Below, piece after piece: positions 23,284-35,768 of a stretch of 64,000 nucleotides of DNA. The notes under the pieces are model-generated. The model saw only the letters and a list, made by a program, of their open reading frames with translations, made no database searches and was not told the DNA's origin. The position numbers and the translations under genes were made by a program. The stretch comes from Anopheles merus. Lineage: Eukaryota > Arthropoda > Insecta > Diptera > Culicidae. The stretch covers positions 43,671,797 to 43,735,796 of the forward strand of contig NC_054082.1 of NCBI RefSeq assembly GCF_017562075.2, written 5' to 3'. The first letter of the stretch is position 1. Every line of letters begins with the position of its first letter.

Positions 23284-25362
23284 TGCCATCGCGAAATGTG
23301 ACTCATGTTCAGGGGGCTAGAGGAATTAGTGTAGTTACAATGGGCGGGCAAACGTTGTGAGCATAGTTTGAAAGCGACTGTACGGGAACAGTGCTCTGTT
23401 GCTGTGCTCGAAATACGACGAACGATTATTACAATACGAGTTTAGCAAACTGTTTATAGTCGAATGTATACAAAATTCGATCCTATCTTCTGTTGTCTGG
23501 ATCTTCTGTTGTCCAACATAGCCTAGCTAGAAATCCCAGTTTTGAATACAACCTGTCTATAGTTTATTGGAGTAGGGCTTTTCATTAGTATAGTACGTAG
23601 CAAACAGAGCGATTTACATTATAGTACGAAAATACAATATCACCAACTGTAGAAAATCTGTGTCATACACGTAGCACAACAACTCAACAAACAATAGGAC
23701 CTTTGCAAATGAATTTAAACGCCCGCGTTATAAATCACGTTTGAAATGTCAACGTGTTTTTCTTACAGATGTTTTTCTTGTTTTTGTAAAATAGTGCATC
23801 GATTACGTTCGTCCCGTTCGATCCAATGATTGATATGGGATAAACTGAAGAGGAAGAATACAGTGCGACACTGTCGTCACGTTTGCGCGTAGCATAATGA
23901 GACATATTTCTTAAATATAACATGATAGATTGTAATTGCGATCGTTTAGGATGGATGAGCAGGGTGTTTGGTGATCTTCCCGCAAAAGCTCCTACACTCC
24001 AAAATTGTTTGTTGCAGCTGGAATTAATTCTAGTACGATATAGCCGTGACTATGGGAGAGAGGCACTGGCCAAAAGGCAGGTCAATGATTTGTTGCACAA
24101 AGCGTGTTTTAAACGTCAAAGGAACGTTTAACGATGGAAGCGGATGTAGCATAACTATATTTATACTAAACAATCAGAGTATGATGCAGATCGGAACCAC
24201 CACTGAAGGTGTAGGACTTTGAGAGAAGAACAGTCAAAAGACGAGTGTGTGTGGAATGATTACGATACATTTGTCACGAAACGTTAAACCATGTGCTATA
24301 TACCTTAGGTAAGAAACAAGTCACTTCACGACGCTATATGGGAAACGTGTTGGACTTATCGACATAATAATGGCATAAAAGCAAAACGATATTAATCACA
24401 ACTAAACAACAACAAAAAACATGCATGCAAATTACACTGTACACAAACACAGCGTATCCAATCATCTTAGTGGTACGAAATGTTATTGAAACAACACTCA
24501 CTTTCCCAGACACATAAAAAGAACATATTAAACAACCATCATTGCTGCAGATACTGAGCAGGTAATCAATTCGTTTACGAATATTGCGATTTTTACTAAT
24601 AAATCCCTAATAAATGTGACGCAGAAAATCAAACTTTACAGCGGATTTCATTTTTCTAGTTTAAGTGTATCGATTTCTTCATTTCAAAAAATCTTTCTTT
24701 TGAGCTAATAAAATATCCAATGTTTCGAGGACGTTTCAAGGAGTTTTCGTCCAACCGAGCCATCGCCAATCATTACTGTCGTAAAAATTAAAGCAAATAT
24801 CACATAATTTTAATTGGTATTCAATGGGGTAAGTTTTTAATTAATTTTTGTAAATGCATGAGTTTTTTTTTTGTTGTAAAAAAACAATGGATTTTGATGA
24901 ATAATGGCTAAAATAACATCACATTTGTCCACAAAAAAAAATAGCAAACAAGTTCAGAACACAGAACAAATGGCGCCAGTTCACAGGAATGGCCAATAGA
25001 TGTCGTTAATGTGTAACACTCTCCGTTTGAAATTGAATGTGATAACGAGCTGTTATCTCAGGCAGTTATTTTACGCCTCGATACTTATTTGTACCAGTAG
25101 AAGATGAGAAGAAAAAACTGATGATGGTTTCTCTTGTTACTAAATAAAAATTGCTTCGTTTATTGTTGAATTAGAGCCAACGTCTTCATGTAGTGTAATT
25201 ATTAATATAACAGAATTAAGTCACTGTAAGCTGCTTGGTGAACGTCAGACGTTGAAGTGCTTTCAAAGCAAAATAAGGCAAATAAATTATAATAAGAAAA
25301 GAATCTCACCTACAAACCCAAACGCTCAGCTTCAACCACAACTTCTCCACCATCTATCTAGT
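23284..25362. other. Probable 3' UTR (+), then tail of ACOT9-like 3' UTR (-)
   Basis: AT-rich non-coding sequence. Several AATAAA hexamers on the + strand at about 24599-24616 and 24706 are plausible ends for the + strand transcript. On the minus strand an AATAAA (TTTATT read on +, near 25158) lies about 200 bp downstream of the thioesterase stop and could end that transcript. The two genes are convergent. Confidence 0.5.
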
Positions 25363-27305
25363 TTACAATTTACTTTTCGTAGTATCCGTTGTTCCGGTAG
25401 CCGGTGGCGGACTCGATGCCGTTGCCGTATCTATACCCATCGCGTAGCGGAACTTTCGCCGTCCGTCCAAATAATACATTGCCTCGTGGTACGTCTTGGG
25501 CATTATCTTCGGCAATCGTTCAGCGACCGAGTACGTGTAGTAGAAACTGTTTGTCGTCGTTTGCTGTCCAGTGACGGCATCGTACACATCCGCCAGAACG
25601 ACAATTTCCATATAGTGAAGATCGGTAAAGATGACATGGGCCTGCATGTTTAGCATCGACGAGACGTCTACCGGATGATGGAAGCTAATGTCCGAAATGT
25701 GTTCCAGCTTAGGACGTCGCTTGGCAAAGTTGTACGCCAACGCCCAGCTCAACTCTAGCGCATTGCGCATCAGAAAGCCGCCAAACACTTTGTTGTGTGC
25801 GTTACGATCTTCAGGATGGGAAAACACGATGTTCGCCATGGTGGCATCCTCCATCCATACGTAACCGGGCGGCAGGATACGTTTGTTGAACGCTTTGCTT
25901 TTCGTATCGATCGATTTAACGAACAGTTCGTGCACCATGCGCTGTTCGAAGTCGTTCGGTTCCGTCTTGAGCAAATCTTCCTGCTGCATCTGTATGCGTC
26001 GTTTTTTGCGTGCTGCAAAATAAATAAAATAACAGTATTTTATAATAGCTCGTACATTCACTGAATGTCCACAAGGGCATTCTTACATTCTCCTCCGTCA
26101 AAGATTGCTTTCTCCTCTTCGTTAGCAGGCACTAGGGGATTTATGAAGGCTGCCTTGGTGTTGGTAGCGTCCCTAGCGGCCATCAGAAACAGTGCGCGGG
26201 TAAGCTTGCGCCACTTGCCATGCAGCTTCTGTTCCATCCAGACCACTACCTCCACCGACGTACGGCCTACCCAGCTCACATGACCGGAAAGCCGAATGTC
26301 AGCATCATGCGTTGGCACTAGATCGGTAAAGTCTATTTTGTCAACCAAAACGGTTACAAACGTGTACGGCAATGAAACTCCTTCCGGTAGATCCGGCACG
26401 AGTACATGCTTGTGAACGACCCAAACTGAAAAACGAAAATAATACATAAGGTAACACGATTTGCACATCAGCGTACCGCATCAGCTTACCGGCAAACATG
26501 TCCATATCTTCCATCAATCGACCAACGCGAACGTTTCCCATGAAACCGACGTACTTGTCCTTGAGAATTTTATCTGTTGTCAGCGGAATTATGGCCGATG
26601 TAAATGAATCCTGCATACTGCGGGGTGGCAGGGCACTAACCGATTGCGGTACGTACTTTACCAGATGTTCGCGGGTGCTCACGAACGGCGTGTACCCGAC
26701 TTCGATTCCAAGCTTTTGTATTATCGTTTGTTTTACTAAAAGAAAAAGAGAAAGAGACAATTTTACACCACACAGAAAGTGAAAACAGCACACCGGGATT
26801 AATTTAGTCAGATAGTAAACAGCACAAAACCGACCAGTCATCGTTCGGGTTCAGGGTCAAAGTCTAGCATTTCGGAATCAGAATCACACCGTTTCCTCTG
26901 AAGGCGTAAACATATCTTATGACATCACCGGATTCCATCCCTTCCCACCATCTACGTACCATCGTTCATCGTCCCGGCCGTACACTCCAAATCGCCACGC
27001 AAATAGTTAATGCTGGAATACATCCTGAAGGAAAAAGAAAGCAAACGTCTTACTATGTAACGTCGAGCGAGTCTTACGCACGTTCGCTTCAGTGCACGTT
27101 TTAATTACCTATGACCGCCTAACGTCACTGGAGAGGCCCTTGTTTTCGTATCACTTATCAGCGCGTTGGCCGTGGCGACATTTGCGATGCGTTGGTATTG
27201 GACGGTTCCATATCGTTTCGGCTGCCGACTGCCACAAAATTGTCGCTGCACAATATTCGGCAAACCACCAAATCGAACTCTGGTTGCAATCATCTTGCTG
27301 GCCAA
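25363..27305 (-). CDS. ACOT9-like mitochondrial acyl-CoA thioesterase
   Basis: Acyl-CoA thioesterases of this family hydrolyse fatty acyl-CoA to free acid and CoA, and ACOT9 acts in mitochondria. Five exons join in phase: 27305-27109, 27024-26960, 26735-26490, 26425-26087 and 26012-25363, all GT..AG, giving 1497 nt and 498 residues. That is somewhat longer than vertebrate ACOT9 (about 400-440). The N-terminus is Arg-rich, Ser/Thr-containing and poor in acid, as expected for a mitochondrial targeting sequence. Two HotDog repeats follow. The first includes MGNVRVGRLMEDMDMFA and runs into a beta-rich segment with SGHVSWVGRTSVEV. The second includes NAHNKVFGGFLMRNALELSW and SDISFHHPVDVSSMLNMQAHV. 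The C-terminal ~25 residues are a Ser/Pro/Thr-rich tail. Start: the ATG at 27305 is upstream-most in the exon; the second ATG, 12 nt downstream, is an alternative. The gene is divergent from the REXO1-like gene, with about 600 bp between start codons. Confidence 0.92.
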
Positions 27306-27910
27306 TCTTTCGCAGCGACGAGCAACTTGCTATGTATCTCCAATTCACGAGGTTACAGATGAGTAAGCAGAGCTTTTCTAATGAGACGCGCACTGTTTTC
27401 TCCCACCAGTGGGGTTTGTTTACGATTTTTTTTTTCTTTTTTTCAGCAGCACTGACAGCCGCTCTATCCACCTATGAGTTTGAGAAATTCATTTTGTTGG
27501 CAACATTTCTTATCTATTTTTTAGACTATCTTATGCATGAGATTTTATTAGATTTTCATAAAATGCTCTGTATTGTGTAATGGAAACAGAATAAAAATCA
27601 AATCACCCGGAAAACGCGATTTTAATTTACTGAACGAAACACCGGCCCTTTTGTATATTCTTTCGTTAAGTCTACCGGTGACATTCTTCTGACAGCTGTC
27701 TTCCTTCGGATGATTCGAAGCGATACTCGAGGAAAGAAAAAAAAATACACACAAAATCTGTGTTCCCTATATTTTCGGAACATACTACACCTGTTTATTA
27801 TATTTATTCACATCTCTTGAATGTTGTGCATCGTCGCATCGTAGATAGACTGGTTTTGTAAACATCTGCCTGCCGGCCAGACCTGCTAGTGCAGCAGTGG
27901 CCCGGGAAAG
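27306..27910. promoter_or_regulatory. Divergent promoter region between ACOT9-like and REXO1-like genes
   Basis: The two start codons face away from each other across 605 bp, so both core promoters and 5' UTRs must lie here unless 5' exons are missed. I see no clear TATA box. A long T-run sits at 27427-27445. The inference rests on gene arrangement only. Confidence 0.5.
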
Positions 27911-30900
27911 ATGCTTCCGGCCACGGGATTATTTCGGACCATTAATTGTCCCTTCTACGAGAAAGATCTCTGCACCAGGCCGTTCTGCCACTTCAAGCAC
28001 GCAAAAACAGGTAATTAACGGCTGCCGGCGCGCGTTACAACATGTCCTCCAGCTCGTCACCATCATTTCATTCGTAATTGCAGTTCCACCTCCGGTTGTG
28101 AAATACAGTGCCACTCCGAAAAGCCTGCTCAGCCAACCGGGAGTGACGGACCAAACCGATGGAGGAGCTGACCCGATCGTACGAAAGAAGCCCAAGCTTG
28201 AATACATCCCCGTGTCCACCGTTGCTCCGAAGTATATTCCGTCCAGTGCTGCAAAACCGCCGCTGCAGCCAAACAAAACGAATGGCGAAAAAGTTCCAGA
28301 AACGGATTCGTCCGAAAGCAACGATCAATCGACAGCAGCAGTACCAGATAAGCCGAAACAACCGCAAGATGATACGGCCAAGGAGGCACCGCAGGTGGAG
28401 ACGGATGACGTTTCTGCCAGCAAACCAGCAGCGGAAAAGGGCACAGAAAAGCAGGAAGTTGTGGAGGCAAGAAAGAAGCAGGAAAAAGGGGAGAATGGGG
28501 TGGCAAAAGCCCCCATTGAGAAGAAATCATCAGAGGAAACGAAACATCACAGCAGCACTTCGAAGCACCATCACTCGTCGACCAGTGATGCCGATCGGAA
28601 AAAAGACTCCAGCCACCGTAGTCACAGCTCTAGTTCCCGATCGAAATCCTCATCCTCATCGCACGACAAAAAGCATCGATCATCCGAATCATCTAGCAAA
28701 GAGAAATCCAGCAGCAAAAGCAGCAGCACCGCCACCACCACTAGCAGTAGCAGTAGCAGTAAAAACAAACATCGAGATAAAGAAAAAGAAAGTTCCAGAA
28801 GCCACTCGTCGAAACATTCCTCGGACCGGGATCGGCATCGAAGCTCATCGGAAAAGGAGCGATCGCACAGTAAAAGCAGCTCATCCAAGAGCAGCAGTAG
28901 TAAGAGTAAAAGCAGCACCAGTAATAGTAATAATAGCAGTAGCAGCAGGAAAAAGGAACACCACAGCAGCACATCGTCCTCCTCTTCGTCGGCCAAATCG
29001 TCCAGCAAATCTGGCGCAACGGAGAAAACTGCTCTGGAACCCAAACGTACGCCGGCGCTCGAGGAAGAAATCTACCAAGAACTGATAAACAATCCGCCGA
29101 GCGACATCGATATCGACAGTGACGAGGACGACGTGATGCAGCAGTGTAAAATGATCTTTGAAGAGTACGAAGCGGACGAACCGAAACCTCAGCAGGAGGA
29201 AACCAAATCGAATGGGCAGGTTGATCTGATAGACATGTTCGCGGATAAGTACTACGATGACAATCGGAAGAAGCGTGTTGCATACGATAACGCTACCACA
29301 TCGAAGCTAACGCCGGTGGTAGAGAAGAAAACAAACCACATGCAAAATGCAATCAAAGTAGGTATCCTTTCGGTGCATCGATCCCGTTCCAGAAGACGGG
29401 TCAATGCATCTAGTAGGCTGCATCGTATGTTAACCTCTTTTTTCTTTACTTTGCAGTCGGTCTATCTGCGACAGGAGATCGTACGAAAGCAACAGGAGGA
29501 GCTGGCGGTGAGAAAGCGAGCTGAGGAGGAATTGAAACGACAAGTCGAGGAGGAAACCCGTAAAGCGATGTCAAAACCCGCCGTTATCCCGCCCCCCAGC
29601 AATGGAACGTCCATTTTGCCGGTCAGCACAAACGTGTTCTACAACAAATCTCCCGAAACGAGTGTCACCACGCCCAAAAGTAAGCGCTTTATTTGCACTA
29701 TCACGCCCGCGCAACACAGTTCAGTACAGGAAAGTGTTCTTTTTCCAGGTCGGTTTACACCCGCCGTCAATGTGCTAGCCTTCCAGAGGGCGAAGGAAAA
29801 GATTGAGCAGCTGAAAAAGAATCAGTCGCCGTACACGCCCGCTCAAACAGCTCCCAAGACAGGAGCACGCGTAGCCCATGCCGGATCGGTGCTGGCGTCA
29901 AAGGCGGCTGCTGCGCCGGCGGCACAAGCACCGCCGATACTGGAACCGGCGTCAAGCAAAATATCGTACAACATTCGGATGCAGTATTACGGGCTAATGG
30001 TGAAGCACTGTTTGAACATTTATCCCACCAATGAGGATGCCTGGGAACGCGCACAAACGGAAGAATTGGCGGTGATGAAGAAATGCAGCACCGCCATGAT
30101 TTACAAAAGCAGTGCGCTACTAACCATCAACAAGCTGCGCAAAGAGGCGCTCGAAACAGGGAATGAAGCAGCAGAAAAGTATGTTCCAATTTATCTAGTT
30201 TGTTGTTGTTGATATTTGAGTTTTGCATATTGTTTTATGTACTTGAAGGAACAAAACCGTATCTCACGATGTCATATTGGCTGGGAAAATGGTACACAAC
30301 ATATCCTGGAGTGTCAACAAGAAATTGTACGATATTTACCATTATTTCGCTAAATCAAAATTGCGGCATCTTTTGGCACATTCTTGTAACGATGTTTTCC
30401 GATTAAAAACTCACTGTCAAAATATTCCGCAAATACTTCGTTCCGCAACAAAAAAAAAAACTTCCCTAATCGCAATCGATTCTATTTTTAGGAAAACGGA
30501 AGTTAAAACATCCGCATACACAATCGACAATGCACCCAGCACCGTGGCGTACAAAATGATCCACGAGTGCAAACTGACAGAGGAGCAAATGCGTGCGAAT
30601 GGCTTCCCTCGTGCCACCGAGGTTGCCGGAAAGGCTAAAATATTCACCCCGAAACCATCGCGACCACCGAACGAAAACGAACGCTACTGTTCCCGCTGCT
30701 CCAAAGTGTACAATCTGGAAACGTACGATGAGCCACAGGTGGACGCGTGTAACTACCATCCGAAGAGCACGTGCTACCGGCGCGGCTTTGCGGACAATCT
30801 GCACAACTGCTGCCAGCAACCGTCCGGGACGCCCGGCTGCATGTATGCAAACTACCACGTGTCCAGCTTCATGGACTATGACAATCTAACCGGGTTCGTG

Positions 30901-31589
30901 AAAACGATCGCACCGGCCGAAGACTACGAACCGTCGAAGAAGGATATATTCGCGCTCGATTGTGAAATGTGCTACACTACGGCCGGGTTAGAATTGACAC
31001 GCGTTACCGTGGTCGATATTAACGAAAAGACTGTCTACGATACGCTCGTGAAGCCGTTAAATCGAGTAGTTGATTACAACACAAGGTAACCGGAAGGACA
31101 AGCTGCCGTAATCCATGGCATTATACTTACATTATGTGATCAACAACCTTATTTTGGCTTTTCCTTACAGATTTTCGGGCATCACAGAGGAAATGTTGCG
31201 TAAAACTACCACAACGCTGTACAACGTGCAAGCCGTGCTACTGTCCATGTTTAATGCGGAAACCATTCTCATCGGACACAGCCTAGAAAGTGACTTTAAA
31301 GCGCTCAAGTTGATACACGACGTGGTGGTCGATACGTCCGTGCTGTACCCACACAAGATGGGTCCACCGAAGAAGCGTGCGCTGAAAACACTGTGCATAG
31401 AGAATCTGAAGAAAATTATTCAAGAAAATGGTAATCATTTCGAGACTGACTTTAATTCTTTGAGTATCTGAATTAAATTTTCTTTTTATTTTGCGTTTCT
31501 TTTCACCAGATGCTGGACACGACAGTGCGGAAGATTCTGTTGTCTGCATCCAACTGATCAAACACTATCTGCGTAATCGCATTCTATGA
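27911..31589 (+). CDS. REXO1-like RNA exonuclease (DEDDh 3'-5' exonuclease)
   Basis: REXO1-type enzymes remove nucleotides from RNA 3' ends with a DEDDh (RNase T/DnaQ-type) domain. Seven exons join in phase: 27911-28010, 28084-29357, 29457-29679, 29749-30178, 30492-31085, 31171-31430 and 31510-31589, giving 2961 nt and 986 residues. The start at 27911 is supported by the N-terminus MLPATGLFRTINCPFY, like that of animal REXO1, and by a C-x7-C-x4-C-x3-H zinc-finger pattern at residues 13-30. A long Ser/Lys-rich disordered region occupies roughly residues 150-380. Acidic and coiled-coil segments follow (EEEIYQELINNPPSDIDI; a Glu/Arg/Lys-rich helix near 29460-29570). A Cys/His cluster (RYCSRCSKVY, then CNYHPKSTCYR and NCC) precedes the nuclease domain. 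Catalytic motifs are ExoI FALDCEMC (D832, E834), ExoII GHSLESDFK (D915) and ExoIII HDSAEDS (H964, D969). All five catalytic residues are present, so the enzyme should be active. The Drosophila family has several members, so I name the family, not an ortholog. Confidence 0.95.
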
Positions 31590-32196
31590 TCGATGAGTTC
31601 CCAAATTGAAATCCGCAAAAAAGCACGCATGGTGCATGCGTTTTCATGCGTGTGCGTTCACACGGCATCGGCAACAAATTGTGGCGCCACTCGCGATTCT
31701 CACAAACAAATTAAGGTAGTATGCTCGCGGCTACCAATCCTGAACATCGATATTTATTTGTACATGCTCAACATTTTGATAATGTACAACCTGTTAGTTC
31801 GTTGAACGTAATTGAACTATCAATAAATTATTGTCAACCCTCTACTGCCTTACGTAAGAATAGAATGCATGGTAATGTGGCTGCACAGTACGCCGTATCA
31901 TATGAATCTTTGACCAAAAATCAGCAATAAAAAACACACACAGTACTATGTGGAGCAAATAACAAGCATCTTAGCCTTTCTTCGGACCCCACTAAGGGAA
32001 TTACCAATGATGTTTATTTTCGACAATTTTTTATTTTATTTTTGGTTTAATCTACAACGTTTGTAAGCTATCTGCTTGCTGCTACGCTACGCTTATTTGT
32101 ACTTTGGAAATGCTAGCATTCATACTGGAAACGGGAATGTACACAGAAGAAGCAGTCAACCGGTCTGATGTAGAACAGCACAAGCCGACCATTCGC
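31590..32196. other. Convergent 3' UTRs of REXO1-like and PLA2 genes
   Basis: Non-coding. The + strand has AATAAA at about 31821 and CAATAAAAA at about 31924 for REXO1. The minus strand has AATAAA-type signals read from TTTATT near 32013 and 32029 for the phospholipase gene. The two transcripts end tail to tail and may overlap. Confidence 0.6.
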
Positions 32197-35100
32197 TCAG
32201 AACACCATCACTAGATTCTGCAGCAATCGCAGAGGAGATGTAGTGCAGACGTTACGCTTCCGCGGACAGTAGTACCGACGAAGACACTTTGACAGCGACA
32301 GATCGCAATGGCACAGCCGGGATGCACACGAACCTGGACCACCCCATTCGCCGTGATCGATTGCTGGAAAACAGAACACAAGTAACCAGTCAGCTAATAG
32401 TTAATAGGTCATCAGATTTTTTTTTTTGCGTTATCTATACATACCACACAACGGACGACCCCGATAGCACTTCCAAAGATACGGCACGAAGTACTCCAAA
32501 AACATCGGACAGCTGGCGGTGCTGTAGCAGTAGTCATGCATCTTGCAGCAGCGATCAATCCCATCCAGCGCTTGGCCGGATCCCAGAAAGCCACAGTAGC
32601 ACCCGTAGCCCTTGTAGATGAGGGGATCACACCCGGTGGCACATTTGATCATCGAGTAGAGATTGTACACGCCACGCTTTGCGCGGCCATCGCGGGACGA
32701 TTGGACTTCCACCTTGAGCGGATCCTCTTGTTCCGTTTCGTTGCTAGTGAGACAATAAAGAGTGGTTTAAAATATGACATGGTATGATTTGGACAATAAT
32801 TTATGCAGTTTGAAAGAAGTCGCTAGAAGTTGAAATTTCCGCGATCGGTGAACCTCAGCTATGTTTTAACGACCAAAATAGAAGTAGATGCGCAACCGGA
32901 TGCAGTGAATCAAAATTAGAAGCGAAATCTTTGGAACCAAAATCCTTGTGTCCCTGACTACAAAGGTATGACGATGTGTGGCAATTTCAAGGCCACTGTG
33001 TAGATAAGCTCGGTTACAGGTGAGCGAACTTAACCAACCGATGCATATTTATATCAGTCATATAGGCCGATTAGCCAACGCACTGTGGTGTACCATGAAG
33101 ATGAGTAATACATTCTCCTCAAACCTCAATGCTTGCAAAATTGAAATTTTAGATTGTTGGTAATAATGAACTTTACAAAATATGGCTAGCGATTTATAAC
33201 ATGTCCCAGCTTTAACGCGAGCCACTCAGTTAGCATGGAACATTCCTTGACCAAACCCGCAATGCGCGGATATCCGTGGACCACTTGAGAGTCACCAGTA
33301 TGTGGCGATTATGTTGCTGCTCATACCAAACAACAACCCGCATTGCGTAAGTCATCACGATGTTGATGCTGCCTCGCTATATAGAATCGCTACAAAACGA
33401 CTACAAACTGCCAGTGCCCTCTTCCACCATCATTACACCGTCCTGGTCCATCGGACGGGACCGCCGGTGAGCTGATGATCAACATAGACAATGGTTCCCC
33501 GTGCCAATCCGCGAAAATAGTCAAAAGCAACATCGGTGGAACAAGTGCGTGAACAAGTGTCTGAACATGCGTAATATGGAAAAGAAAGCGCAACATATGG
33601 CGGTTGTGTTAGTCGTCCATGCCGTTAATTCGTGTAAATGAAAGTGAAACAGTGAGAACCGAGTCCGAGAGTCACTCATCATAGGCGAGGAAAAATAATC
33701 CAAATGAGCGTTAAACAAACAACTTCTGCTTTTTTGTGGTGGAATGTGCGCCTCGACTCGTACGTCAGGGTATCTTTCATAGGCGCGGGATTTCTTTCCG
33801 CATCTTTGCGCGGGCTGCGCGCCAACGGACTGCAAACAAGTTCGTGCCGTGAGGAAATGGGTTCCGCACACTACGCACGCGAGAAAAACGTGCGACACAA
33901 GCGGCCCGGTACACCTTACACCTTCTGCCCTACATTGGCGAAAGCCGACCATGACTGACCGACCGACTGAGCGTGTGTTACTGCATCACACTGACTTACT
34001 TACGGGAGTGCACTCTTTATCAGAAGACCCAGTTGTGTGCTCTTTCATTTTCATCTTCGCTTCACTTTCCACCGTGCGGTTTGGCGGAGCGCATCTTACG
34101 CAATCTCTCAGAGTCTTCAGAGTGCGGGTTAATTGCCCGACAAAAAGTACCGACAATGGTCATCTCGCTGGCAGACCCAGCTTGGGAGCAAAACAATGCC
34201 CGAGCGCCCCAACCATAACGTCTCGTACAACATCGCACTCCGCACTTACCTCCAGCGCCACTTGGTCGAGTGTCCGAAGGGATTGTTGGCCCGCGCAATG
34301 AACACATCCTCGTCCCGGTGCGCATCGCGACTATTCGTGATGGGCCACTTGATGCGTGCGTTGCTCCCGTTGGTGCGCTTGTAGATTTCCTGCAGCTTCA
34401 CGCCAACGTCTTCGCTTAGCAGGACGCCGGTCTGTTTGTAGCGGGCGGCGGCACTGGCAACTACCGTCTGGTTAACTGTCGCCTTCGACGCCGGTCCGAG
34501 GGCAGCCGTCGGTCGACTGGACGGTAGCTGCTGAGCGGCATTGAAACTTGCCTGCAGTTGCGTCGTCTGCGGGGCGAACGTTGTTTAGGTCTGGACAAAA
34601 AGAGAAGAGTTTGAAGTGACGATCACACTACACGCAGCCGGGCGCGTGAGAACTCACTTTTCCAGCACGGGATGGTCGAAACGGTGGCCATGGTTTTCGC
34701 GCAACCCACCAGCCCATCCCTCGAGCCCAAGATCATCCCACCCGATGGTTGGCGTGTGTTTGTACGCGTAGGGCGTAAACAAAACGGTGGACGATGTTCG
34801 CCCAGCCGTCGAAGCGGACTTGCGCATGCTTTCCTTCAGCATACGTCGATTTTCCTCTTCCTCCAGGTCCCGGTTCAGCTCGTCCATAAACTTGATAAAG
34901 TTCCGCTCCGTGCGCACATTCTCCTCGACCACCTTACGCGTGCCATCGTCCATGGTGTCCTTGTCCAGGTGGTCGAAAATTTTCTTCTCCAGCTGCATGT
35001 CGCTGCCGGGACTGGCAACAATGCTGGCCCCCGTCCGGTTCGGCCTCTCGCTGAACTTGTTGATGGTGGTTACGTTCGGGAACTCGGCCTCCTCGAAGTC

Positions 35101-35768
35101 ACTGCGCTGGTAGATGAGCTTGCGCACGTGGTTCTTGCCTTCCATCGGCAGCAGGAAGACGTACGTGGGGTTTAAGTTGTCCACGTTGAACAGCGACAGC
35201 AGATAACTATCCAGGGTGGTATTTTCTTCTCGAATGTTTAGTATGCGCTTGATGTGGCTTTTCATCTTGGTCGGCCCGAACGACCCTGCATGGTACCGGT
35301 GCGCGTGGTGATGCGCGTACATTGATTCCGTTGAGGGTGGCAGCGGGAAGATATCTGTATGTTGGGGAAGATGTTATTATTGCGTTGGAATTCGTGGCTA
35401 TTTAGGTTTAACATAAATTCAATGTATGCAGATGCAGCAACATATAGTATACAGCAACGTATACTTCACCGAATTGTCCTAATACGAACTCAAACTCAAT
35501 TTCCCATGAAGTTTGGTCTAAAGCCAGCACTGCATTAAAATTACAAAACCTTTCACTAATGCTGGTGGCAGGACAAATCGGTAACATTTTCCTCATTTCC
35601 TCCACCCAATAAAATTTACACTCACACACACACACAAACAACACACTTACCTACGGTAACGGCACCAACAGTGTAATGACCACCGGCAATCAGACACCCC
35701 AGCACTAAAGGCACCATCCACGCCCGTAATGAGCCATAGCGCGTTATTAAATTCACACAATTCGTCAT
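32197..35768 (-). CDS. Secreted phospholipase A2 with long N-terminal extension
   Basis: Secreted PLA2 hydrolyses the sn-2 ester of phospholipids using a calcium-bound His-Asp pair. Exons are 35768-35651 (signal peptide), 35354-34658, about 34546-34250, 32743-32445 and 32363-32197. Exon 1 encodes a basic N-terminus and the hydrophobic core AWMVPLVLGCLIAGG, a signal peptide or anchor. Exons 2 and 3 encode about 370 residues with no recognised domain, rich in Arg/Glu and including an acidic-basic helix near NRDLEEEENRRMLKES. Exon 4 holds the PLA2 core: calcium loop YGCYCGFLGSG and active site CCKMHDYCY, with the catalytic His at about residue 440. The last exon adds a Cys-rich tail (RLCHCDLSLSKC). 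The motif style is the Cys-rich group I/II/X kind. Total is about 525 residues, against 120-150 for a simple sPLA2. Junctions 1/2, 3/4 and 4/5 are in phase. Junction 2/3 is not clean: the good acceptor at 34591 leads to a frame break, and only a weak CAAG acceptor at 34547 keeps the frame. This is an endogenous enzyme; nothing marks it as a venom component. Confidence 0.85.

Noticed and set aside
28622..29044. Leu-rich minus-strand frame opposite REXO1
   Set aside because: It is the antisense shadow of the Ser-rich AGC/TCN codons in the REXO1 low-complexity region.
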